Assembly: GCA_028717105.1 (NCBI GenBank)
Contig: JAQUOM010000044.1
Location: 1-11,769, forward strand
Length of the DNA: 11,769 nucleotides
Direction of reading: 5' to 3'
DNA from: Candidatus Omnitrophota bacterium
GTDB lineage: Bacteria; Omnitrophota; Gorgyraeia; Velamenicoccales; Velamenicoccaceae
Each line of letters starts with the position of its first letter. Within the stretch, counting starts at the first letter, position 1. A program made the translations under genes and the position numbers. The notes beneath the pieces were generated by a model, which worked only from the letters and a program-made list of their open reading frames with translations, did no database searches and had not been told where the DNA came from. Shown here one piece after another: positions 1 to 5,880 of the stretch.

Positions 1-2
1 CC

Positions 3-19
3 TTCCGCCTCCGGCGGAA
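3..19. other. GC-rich perfect stem-loop in the left flank
   Basis: Seven-base arms (TTCCGCC at 3-9 and GGCGGAA at 13-19) flank a TCC loop. No T-tract follows on either strand, so it is not a standard intrinsic terminator. It lies about 110 bases beyond the stop codon of the XdhC-type gene and could be a 3' mRNA-stabilising hairpin or a copy of a short dispersed palindrome. The rest of 1-129 holds no gene or RNA that I can recognise. Confidence 0.4.
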
Positions 20-129
20 TTAACTCCGAAGCGTATCTTGAGAATTTATGGCTGCCCGCCTGAACTCTGTGAAGGCTGGTCGCAGACATAAATTGTCAAG
101 ATGGTTACGCAAGGAGTCGCGTTAATTGC

Positions 130-894
130 TTAACTCCGCCTATACTCCTGTATCAGCTCCGCCGCGATGGCCACGGCAATTTCTTGCGGTGTTTCAGCGC
201 CGATATCAAGGCCGATCGGCGTATAAATTTCTTTGAGACGCCCGGGGCTGAATCCGGCGGAACGCATCTGACGAAAAATATGGCGGATCTTGGCCTTGCT
301 GCCGATCATCCCGATATAACCGGCTTTCGACTTGAGGGCCGTGCGCAAAACAGAGGCATCATGAAGATGCCCGTGTGTCACGATCACAATAGCCGTCTTT
401 TCATCCGCCCCCAGTTTCGCCAGCGCCTTCTCGTAGCGGCCGCAGATAACCTGGTCTGCATGGGAAAACCGGGCCTTATGAGCGAATTCCCTGCGGTTAT
501 CGATCACAATCACCTCGAACCCCAGGAGTTTACCGATCAAGGAAAGACTCATCCCGATATGGCCGCCGCCCGCGATCACCAGGCGCCGCCGCGGAGAAAC
601 GACATCGTAAAAAATGCTCACGCGGCCGCCGCAGACCTGCAGGCCCGCCTTCTTGTCAAGGGCATAGGTTTTCAAAAAGGACTGTCTTCTTTTTAAAGCG
701 GCCAGGGCGTCGTTTTCAACCAGTTTCTCCAGGCTGCCGCCGCCGACCGTTCCCGTCAGACGCCCTTGAAAAGAAACCAGCATGCGCGCGCCGACCTTGC
801 GCGGAGAGGAACCCGACGAGGCGACAACGGTCGCGATCACGCAGGGCTGATTGCCCTGAGAGGTTTCAAGAATCTTATTGATTATCTCCTGCAT
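130..894 (-). CDS. xdhC: XdhC/CoxI family molybdenum hydroxylase maturation factor
   Basis: Proteins of this family bind the molybdenum cofactor, help place the terminal sulfido ligand on Mo and deliver the cofactor to xanthine-dehydrogenase-type apoenzymes in the cytoplasm. The 254-residue product has the two-part family layout. The N-terminal XdhC/CoxI domain carries ATVVASSGSSPRKVGARMLV (residues 21-40) and GTVGGGSLE (48-56). The C-terminal Rossmann domain carries IAGGGHIG (107-114), THGHLHD (173-179), GYIGMIGSKAK (192-202) and PIGLDIGAETPQEIA (226-240). The length is normal for a short XdhC and nothing is truncated. The ATG at 894 is chosen because family homology begins within a few residues of it; no clear Shine-Dalgarno sequence precedes it. 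It diverges from the mocA-like gene with only 17 bases between the start codons. Its partner enzyme is most likely the three-subunit hydroxylase at 1647-5268. Family call sure; exact partner inferred. Confidence 0.93.
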   Translation of the reverse strand: MQEIINKILETSQGNQPCVIATVVASSGSSPRKVGARMLVSFQGRLTGTVGGGSLEKLVENDALAALKRRQSFLKTYALDKKAGLQVCGGRVSIFYDVVSPRRRLVIAGGGHIGMSLSLIGKLLGFEVIVIDNRREFAHKARFSHADQVICGRYEKALAKLGADEKTAIVIVTHGHLHDASVLRTALKSKAGYIGMIGSKAKIRHIFRQMRSAGFSPGRLKEIYTPIGLDIGAETPQEIAVAIAAELIQEYRRS

Positions 895-905
895 TGATTT
901 AGAAT
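878..905 (+). promoter_or_regulatory. candidate sigma70 promoter of the mocA-like gene, possibly leaderless
   Basis: TTGATT (878-883, four of six matches to TTGACA) and TAGAAT (900-905, five of six matches to TATAAT) are separated by 16 bases. The -10 box ends only six bases before the ATG at 912, so transcription would be expected to begin at or next to the start codon, and no Shine-Dalgarno sequence is visible there. The same AT-rich gap must also serve the divergent xdhC gene; on that strand only a weak TATTCT box is seen, with no good -35. Confidence 0.4.
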
Positions 906-911
906 AAGCCT

Positions 912-1523
912 ATGGTTTCGTGCATTGTACTCGCGGCAGGATCCAGCAGCCGCTTCGGTTCTCCCAAGCCTCTAACCCTCATCCGCTCCCGGCCGCTGAT
1001 CGCACTTCTATTGGAACAGTTGCTCAAAACGCAACTGGGGGAGATCGTTGTTGTCCTGGGCGCTGACGCCGATGCCATCATGCCCTGCGTCACGGCCAAC
1101 CCCAGGGTGCACTGCGTCTTCAACGATAACCACAAACGCGGACAAACCTCTTCGTTCAAAAAAGGCCTTGAGTGTATCTCGCCGGCCGCGCAAGCCGCTA
1201 TGCTCCTTCCGGCCGATGTCCCCTTTGTCAAGCCTGAAACCGTCGACAAGATCATCGAAACGTTCTTAAAAAACCCTTTTGCGATCCTGATCCCGACCTG
1301 CGGGGGCCGCTCGGGCCATCCGTCCGTCTTTTCAAAAAAATTATTCCCGGAATTCGCAAGCCTGGCGGATGAAGCGCCCCTCTCAACCATCCAGCATATC
1401 CACGCTTCCGAGATCCTCAAGCTTCCCGTCTGCGACGAAAGCGTCACTCTCTCCTTTAACACTCCGGAAGAACTGAGGATGATTACGCAGATTTTGAAAA
1501 CCGATCACACAATCGGTTTATAA
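912..1523 (+). CDS. mocA: MocA-like molybdenum cofactor nucleotidyltransferase
   Basis: The 203-residue product is a single-domain MobA-like NTP transferase. MocA joins CTP to Mo-molybdopterin to make the MCD form used by xanthine-dehydrogenase-family enzymes; the related MobA uses GTP. Visible motifs are the N-terminal nucleotide-binding loop LAAGSSSRFGSPKPL (residues 7-21, with the invariant Lys), the metal-binding LPADVPF (99-105, Asp102), GRSGHPSVF (132-140) and a late NTPEEL (183-188), where many relatives have DTPED. CTP specificity is inferred from the context, because the neighbouring hydroxylase belongs to the MCD-using family; the sequence alone does not prove it. It is the only plus-strand gene in the window, diverging from xdhC and converging on the hydroxylase operon. 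The ATG at 912 is the only start that preserves the whole nucleotide loop without reading back into xdhC. Confidence 0.85.
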   Translation: MVSCIVLAAGSSSRFGSPKPLTLIRSRPLIALLLEQLLKTQLGEIVVVLGADADAIMPCVTANPRVHCVFNDNHKRGQTSSFKKGLECISPAAQAAMLLPADVPFVKPETVDKIIETFLKNPFAILIPTCGGRSGHPSVFSKKLFPEFASLADEAPLSTIQHIHASEILKLPVCDESVTLSFNTPEELRMITQILKTDHTIGL

Positions 1524-1561
1524 AACCTCCCATCCTCACAATGAAAGGGAAGCTGAAACTG

Positions 1562-1600
1562 GCCATGATGTCCACATGGCGGGAATTTCGAAGGATTCCC
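1562..1600 (+). terminator. two back-to-back stem-loops between convergent genes
   Basis: GCCATG (1562-1567) pairs with CATGGC (1575-1580) across a 7-base loop. Directly abutting it, GGGAAT (1581-1586) pairs with ATTCCC (1595-1600) across an 8-base loop, followed on the plus strand by TCATTTTCCCC. The T-tract is modest, so it may be a weak terminator for the mocA-like gene. The stems could also work for the minus-strand hydroxylase operon, although no T-tract follows on that strand. The remainder of the intergenic stretch 1524-1646 shows nothing else. Confidence 0.4.
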
Positions 1601-1646
1601 TCATTTTCCCCTATAACACAACGGGAACCAGCCGAGCGAAAAAAGG

Positions 1647-3962
1647 TCAGCCCCTGCCGCTCTCTTTTTCCTTCAACGCCGCAAGCACTTTCTGCGGCGT
1701 GATCGGCAAATCTTTGATCTGAATGCCGATGGCGTCATGGATCGCATTGGCAATGGCGGCGGCCGTCGGCAAAAGCGAAGACTCCCCCATCCCCTTGGCG
1801 CCGAACGGCCCCTGGGGATCGTTGGTCTCGATAAAGACGGACTCAATCTCCGTCATGTTCACGGAACGCGGAATACGGTATTTCGAAAAACTGGCGTTAA
1901 GGACGCGTCCTTCTTTAAACTTCAGATCTTCATAAAAAGTATACCCCAGGCCCATGACGATCGACCCTTCGATCTGCCCGTGGACGCTTGCCGGATTAAT
2001 GGGATAGCCGATATCATGGACATCGACCATCTTCAAAACCTTCACCTGTCCGGTCTTTGTATTGACCTCGACCTCGGCAATCTGGGCCTCAAAACCATAG
2101 CTGCCGGAAATATTGCCCTCTCCTGAACGAAAATCAACAGGGGTCGTCTTGGGATTATAGTTGCCGCGGCCGATGATCAGACGGCCGTAATTAAAGGAAT
2201 AACACAAGACGACCGCCCGGTCAAAAGACAACAGGGCGCGGCCGCTGTTCTTGTCGATCACCTGCTCATCTTTGATGTCCAGCCCCGGGACATCAAGCTT
2301 CAACTCCTGCCCGACGACTTCCAGGATCTGCCGCTTGGCGTCGGTCGCGGCGTTCTTCGTGGCATTGCCGGAGATGAATGTCACGCGGCTGGCAAAACTT
2401 CCCGTGTCAAAAGGCGTGATCTCCGTATCGGCCGCCTTGATACGAATCCTTTCATAGGCCACGCCCAATTCGTGCGCCGCAATCTGCGCCAGGGCCGTAT
2501 CCGAACCCTGGCCCGTATCCGCAGCACCCGTAAACAGGTAGACCGAGCCGTCCTCCTCGACCTTGATAATGGAACCGGCGGATTCGTGCGACTTGTACAT
2601 CTTCGACCCCATGACATCTGCGGCGACCCCGATGCCGATACCGCGAAAGACGCCCGGGGCCGTTTCTTTTTTCACGCCGTATTTGTCCCTCCAGCCGGAA
2701 CGCCTGGCCGCCTCCCTGATGCAATCCTTGAGGCCGTTGGAAGAAATGATCAGCTTGTTGACCGTCGTCGTGTTCGGATCCGTCGCGTTCTTGAGACGGA
2801 ATTCCACGGGGTCCATGCCGATGCCGCGAGCCAGCATGTCGATATGGGACTCGATGGCGAAACCGGATTGCACCCCGCCGAAACCGCGGATGGCGCCGGA
2901 AATCGGATTGTTCGTATAGACACGGGAACCGAAAAGCCGGACGTTCTTGAGCTTGTAAACCATCATGAACCTCATGATCGCCGCCGCAACGACCGTCGGC
3001 CCATAACTGCAATAGGCGCCGCCGTCGGCAATGACTTCGCCGGTGATCGCCGTGATGGTCCCGTCTTTCTTGGCGCCTGATTTCAACTTGTAGATCATCG
3101 GATGTTTGCGCCGCGTGAATGAGAAGACTTCTTCGCGGCTGCACATGATCTTTACCGGAAACCCGCCGCACTTTTTGGACAAGAGACACGCGCAGAAATC
3201 CATAGGGAACATCTCAAGCTTGCCGCCGAAGCCGCCGCCGACGTGAAGCTTGATGACGCGGACATCGGCCTCCTGCATCTTGAACGTCTTGGCCATGGCC
3301 TCGCGGATCTTGAAAGGCGCCTGGGTCGACGCCCACAACGTGATCCGGTTGGTTGAAAGTTCATACTGGCCTATCGAAACGTGAGGTTCAAGTGCGGCGT
3401 GCGCGGCGCTCGGCAAGGTAAAAACATCTTCGCGCACATAGTCTGATTCCTTGAGGGCGCGATCGGGATCACCGAAACTCGAGGGCATCATAACCCCGAT
3501 ATTATTCATCGCCGTATGGATCGCGGGCGCGCCCGGCTTCATGGCTTCCAGAGGATCAAATACCGCAGGCAGGATCTCGTATTGAACGTCAATGAGAGAC
3601 AAGGCCTTGCGGGCCGTTTCTTCGTCAACAGCCGCGACCGCAGCGATCTCGTCGCCGATATAACGGACTTTCTCGAATTCCAGAGGAAACTGATCGACAG
3701 TATAAGGAAAAAAATATTCATTGGAGCCGAACTTGATCTTCGGGGTATCCTCGGCTGTGACGATCGCGCGCACGCCGGGGAGTTTTTCGGCCTTCGAAGT
3801 ATCGATCCGGACGATCTTGGCGTGGGCGTGAGGGCTGCGCAACATCTTGCCGACAAGCATGCCGGGAAGGCTCATGTCAAAAACAAACCGCGCCTCTCCG
3901 GTGACCTTCTGGCGGGCGTCGATGCGCGGAACACTTTTTCCAACGGGACTGGTCGTCTTCAT
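1647..3962 (-). CDS. molybdenum-binding (large) subunit of a xanthine dehydrogenase-family hydroxylase
   Basis: This is the catalytic subunit of a three-subunit molybdenum hydroxylase, which uses water-derived oxygen to hydroxylate a carbon next to nitrogen or an aldehyde and passes electrons through [2Fe-2S] clusters to FAD. The 771-residue product has the N-terminal a/b hammerhead domain (about 15-130), then Mo-cofactor-binding parts: STQ with Gln214, GGGFGGK (242-248), AIRGFGG (357-363), TGQGSD (483-488), a second cofactor region SFASRVTFISGNA (522-534), INPASVHGQIEG (655-666) and GAKGMGE (721-727) with catalytic Glu727. It lacks the AYRCSFR loop of form I CO dehydrogenase. The positions matching bovine Glu802 and Arg880 appear to be Leu249 and about Ala327, so xanthine is doubtful as a substrate. 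The start at 3962 gives an ATGA overlap with the upstream gene and the family-typical opening (G-K-S-V-P-R-I-D); a longer reading to 4034 would only run back into the [2Fe-2S] gene. Family call very sure, substrate unknown. Confidence 0.93.
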   Translation of the reverse strand: MKTTSPVGKSVPRIDARQKVTGEARFVFDMSLPGMLVGKMLRSPHAHAKIVRIDTSKAEKLPGVRAIVTAEDTPKIKFGSNEYFFPYTVDQFPLEFEKVRYIGDEIAAVAAVDEETARKALSLIDVQYEILPAVFDPLEAMKPGAPAIHTAMNNIGVMMPSSFGDPDRALKESDYVREDVFTLPSAAHAALEPHVSIGQYELSTNRITLWASTQAPFKIREAMAKTFKMQEADVRVIKLHVGGGFGGKLEMFPMDFCACLLSKKCGGFPVKIMCSREEVFSFTRRKHPMIYKLKSGAKKDGTITAITGEVIADGGAYCSYGPTVVAAAIMRFMMVYKLKNVRLFGSRVYTNNPISGAIRGFGGVQSGFAIESHIDMLARGIGMDPVEFRLKNATDPNTTTVNKLIISSNGLKDCIREAARRSGWRDKYGVKKETAPGVFRGIGIGVAADVMGSKMYKSHESAGSIIKVEEDGSVYLFTGAADTGQGSDTALAQIAAHELGVAYERIRIKAADTEITPFDTGSFASRVTFISGNATKNAATDAKRQILEVVGQELKLDVPGLDIKDEQVIDKNSGRALLSFDRAVVLCYSFNYGRLIIGRGNYNPKTTPVDFRSGEGNISGSYGFEAQIAEVEVNTKTGQVKVLKMVDVHDIGYPINPASVHGQIEGSIVMGLGYTFYEDLKFKEGRVLNASFSKYRIPRSVNMTEIESVFIETNDPQGPFGAKGMGESSLLPTAAAIANAIHDAIGIQIKDLPITPQKVLAALKEKESGRG

Positions 3963-4432
3963 GATGTCTTTTCCATGGCCTTCGCCGCGGCGGTCACGGC
4001 CTCGACAATACGCACATAGCCCGTGCACCGGCATAAATTTCCGTCGAGGGCGCGGACAATGTCTTCTTTGTCCGGATGAGAGTTTTTATCGAGCAGGGCC
4101 TTGGATGCCAAAACCATGCCCGGCGTACAGAAACCGCACTGGACGGCGCCGGCGTCGATGAACGCCTGCTGGACAGGATGCAATTCTCCCCCCGGAGACA
4201 TGCCTTCGATCGTCGTGATCTTGCGGCCTTCGGCCTCAAGGGTCAAGATCAGGCATGAAAGCACGTTATTTCCGTCAAGCAGGACCGTGCAGGCACCGCA
4301 ATCGCCTTCGAGGCAACTGTATTTCGTGCCCAGAAGCCCCAGGCGGTCCCGCAGGGTCTCGATCAAGAGCTCGCTGTCGCGCACTTCAAGGACACAGGTC
4401 TTTTGGTTAATATCCAGTGTGACGGTCTTCAT
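3959..4432 (-). CDS. [2Fe-2S] iron-sulfur (small) subunit of the molybdenum hydroxylase
   Basis: The 157-residue product carries electrons from the Mo centre to FAD through two [2Fe-2S] clusters, and all eight ligands are visible. The N-terminal plant-ferredoxin-type cluster uses Cys40, Cys45, Cys48 and Cys60 (C-LEGD-CGAC, then C after 11 residues). The C-terminal helical domain uses Cys99 and Cys102 (QCGFCTPGM) with Cys134 and Cys136 (NLCRCTGY). The length is typical for CoxS/HcrC/XdhC-type small subunits. It overlaps the FAD gene upstream and the Mo subunit gene downstream, each by four bases (ATGA), so translation of all three is probably coupled; the Shine-Dalgarno signal before its own ATG is poor, consistent with coupling. 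The gene order FAD, FeS, Mo is that of the coxMSL arrangement, but the Mo subunit is not CoxL. Confidence 0.96.
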   Translation of the reverse strand: MKTVTLDINQKTCVLEVRDSELLIETLRDRLGLLGTKYSCLEGDCGACTVLLDGNNVLSCLILTLEAEGRKITTIEGMSPGGELHPVQQAFIDAGAVQCGFCTPGMVLASKALLDKNSHPDKEDIVRALDGNLCRCTGYVRIVEAVTAAAKAMEKTS

Positions 4433-5268
4433 GTCTTTGCCCGCTTCAGTCTTTCAACCAACGCTTCCATATCGCCGCAGAGGCACTGCAGGCGGTAATC
4501 GTCGAGCTTCCCGCCTTCCAGATCGCGCCTCAGGGCCGCGGCCGCCTCTTTTTCTTTGAGTCGGGATGTTTTCGTGTTTTCAAACAAGGATTCCACGCTC
4601 TTAAGCCGCACGACCGGCGAAAGCGCCGTATTCACAACCAGCCGTACGTCTTTTAAGCCGTCCGCCTGCTTGCGCGCGGCAAAAGCCAGGGCCGCAAGAG
4701 GCAGGTCCACTTCCATGGCCTGCGTATGACGGAAGTATTCACCGACAGGATGTTTCTCGGCTATCAAAAAACGGACCAGGATACCTTTGGCATCCGGCCC
4801 CTTCAACGCAAGGAACTTTTCGATATCCAGGACCTTTTTACCGCTGCCTGCCGCCCACTCAACCTTTGCCCCGACGGCGACCAGGGCCGCCGGCAGATCC
4901 ACCCAGAAAAACCGGCTGGCGACGTTACCGCCGATCGTCCCCATATGGCGTAAAGGCGTGGTCGCGACACACGCAGCCGCCCGCGCCAGAACAGAAGCAC
5001 GCTCCCGGATAAGGGGCGAAGACGCGATATCGGACAACAGCGTCATGGCGCCGATCGATATCCCCTCGCCGGTATCCGCGATCCCCTGCAAAGCCTTGAT
5101 CTTGCGCAAAGCAATGACATCCGTCGGATAAGCCACGGCCTTCTTCAGGGTATTCAGGACAAATGTCCCGCCTGCCAACAGCACGGGCTTGCCGGACCGG
5201 CGGAGAAGGTCTAAAGCCTCATCCACGGATTCAGGCGCGTGATATTGAAAATCTTTTAAGATAGCCAT
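4429..5268 (-). CDS. FAD-binding (medium) subunit of the molybdenum hydroxylase
   Basis: The 279-residue product is the flavin subunit that passes electrons from the [2Fe-2S] clusters to the final acceptor. It has the PCMH-type FAD fold: LLAGGTFVLN (residues 30-39, usually AGGTDLL), a second FAD loop MGTIGGNVASR (109-119), DLPAAL (124-129) and the C-terminal CO-dehydrogenase flavoprotein domain ending with the family DYR (257-259). It has no cysteine-rich insert, so it lacks the extra [4Fe-4S] cluster of the 4-hydroxybenzoyl-CoA reductase beta subunit. The Phe in place of the usual Asp of the first FAD loop and the bulky RFFW before DLPAAL are mildly unusual. It is the first gene of the operon, about 43 bases from the predicted transcription start; AGGA lies 10 bases before the ATG. 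Electron acceptor (NAD or other) cannot be read from the sequence. Confidence 0.92.
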   Translation of the reverse strand: MAILKDFQYHAPESVDEALDLLRRSGKPVLLAGGTFVLNTLKKAVAYPTDVIALRKIKALQGIADTGEGISIGAMTLLSDIASSPLIRERASVLARAAACVATTPLRHMGTIGGNVASRFFWVDLPAALVAVGAKVEWAAGSGKKVLDIEKFLALKGPDAKGILVRFLIAEKHPVGEYFRHTQAMEVDLPLAALAFAARKQADGLKDVRLVVNTALSPVVRLKSVESLFENTKTSRLKEKEAAAALRRDLEGGKLDDYRLQCLCGDMEALVERLKRAKT

Positions 5269-5317
5269 CGTGAGCGATTCCTGTGATTTTAAAACCTGGT
5301 GCCGGCGGCGGTGTTAA

Positions 5318-5347
5318 ATTATATCAGAAAAAATACGTTTAATACAA
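5318..5347 (-). promoter_or_regulatory. extended -10 sigma70 promoter of the molybdenum hydroxylase operon
   Basis: On the minus strand a perfect TATAAT (5323-5318) is preceded by TG plus one base (5326-5324), the extended -10 form. TTGTAT (5347-5342) lies 18 bases upstream as a weak -35, which fits promoters that rely on an extended -10. Transcription would start near 5311, leaving a leader of about 43 bases before the ATG at 5268. That is too short for a molybdenum-cofactor riboswitch, and none is visible. The promoter lies just after the mogA stop codon, so the hydroxylase operon can be transcribed separately from mogA. Confidence 0.65.
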
Positions 5348-5355
5348 TGCCGCGG

Positions 5356-5880
5356 CTATGAACGCCCGTGCCCTTCCCCTCTCGCCATCGCCAGGGCATG
5401 AGGAATGATGTCCGCGACCGCTTCAAAAGATTCCGCAGCGCCTTTGGGGCTCCCGGGGAGATTAACGATCAACGTCCTTCTTTTAAGACCGCAGACGCCC
5501 CGCGACAAGACGGCGCGGCGGGTCTTGGCGGCGCCGCTCCAACGGATCCACTCGCTCAATCCCGGCGCTTCCTTGTCCAGGACAGACCGCGTGGCTTCCG
5601 GCGTCACATCTCTGGGCCCCAGGCCTGTCCCGCCCGTCGTCAAAACGAGATCAACCCTGTTTTTTCCGGCATAGCGTTTCAGAAACCCGGTAATGCCGCG
5701 CTTATCATCCGCGACAATATCGGCGGCAACGACGTCAGCCCCCCGCTGTTCCAATAACACCCTCAACACGCGGCCGCTTTCATCTTTTTTAAGGCCGCGG
5801 GCGCAGGAATCACTGACGGTCAGGACGGCGACCCTGCAGCCATGCCACGATATATCCGTTCGCGCTCTCCGGGCGGTCAT
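5356..5880 (-). CDS. mogA: MogA/MoaB-type molybdopterin adenylyltransferase
   Basis: The enzyme activates molybdopterin with ATP to give the adenylylated intermediate into which MoeA then inserts molybdate. The 174-residue product is one MoCF-biosynthesis domain with VAVLTVSDSCARG (residues 17-29), DESG (33-36), the catalytic loop TTGGTGLGPRDVTPEAT (81-97), EAPGLSE (104-110) and the C-terminal NLPGSPKGAAESFEAV (140-155). All family motifs are present and the length is normal. MogA and MoaB are close relatives, so the exact symbol is less certain than the reaction. The ATG overlaps the TGA of the AsmA-like gene by the ATGA pattern, and a GAGGGG stretch lies rather far upstream, so translation is probably coupled to that unrelated gene. 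The stop codon at 5356 is 9 bases short of the -35 box of the hydroxylase operon, for which it supplies a cofactor-making step. Confidence 0.88.
   Translation of the reverse strand: MTARRARTDISWHGCRVAVLTVSDSCARGLKKDESGRVLRVLLEQRGADVVAADIVADDKRGITGFLKRYAGKNRVDLVLTTGGTGLGPRDVTPEATRSVLDKEAPGLSEWIRWSGAAKTRRAVLSRGVCGLKRRTLIVNLPGSPKGAAESFEAVADIIPHALAMARGEGHGRS

Noticed and set aside
18..139. TTAACTCCG repeated at about 20-28 and 130-138
   Set aside because: A nine-base match within one short AT/GC-mixed stretch, one copy in the xdhC stop region; too short to claim a direct repeat or attachment site.
899..1462. 187-residue minus-strand frame opposite the mocA-like gene
   Set aside because: The plus-strand frame has clear family motifs; the antisense frame has none and its composition looks like a shadow.
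2452..3189. Long alternative minus-strand frame (245 residues) and a 202-residue plus-strand frame inside the molybdenum subunit gene
   Set aside because: Both lie fully within a motif-rich gene, are rich in Arg or His as expected for GC-rich shadow frames, and match nothing.
3963..4034. Longer N-terminus of the molybdenum subunit starting at 4034
   Set aside because: The extra 24 residues are only the [2Fe-2S] gene read in another frame; the ATG at 3962 gives the ATGA overlap and the normal family opening.
1647..5268. CO dehydrogenase (coxMSL), suggested by gene order
   Set aside because: The large subunit has AIRGFGG where form I CoxL has AYRCSFR, so the order alone does not support CO oxidation.
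5269..5317. Molybdenum cofactor riboswitch in the operon leader
   Set aside because: The leader is only about 43 bases and shows no structure resembling the known motif.
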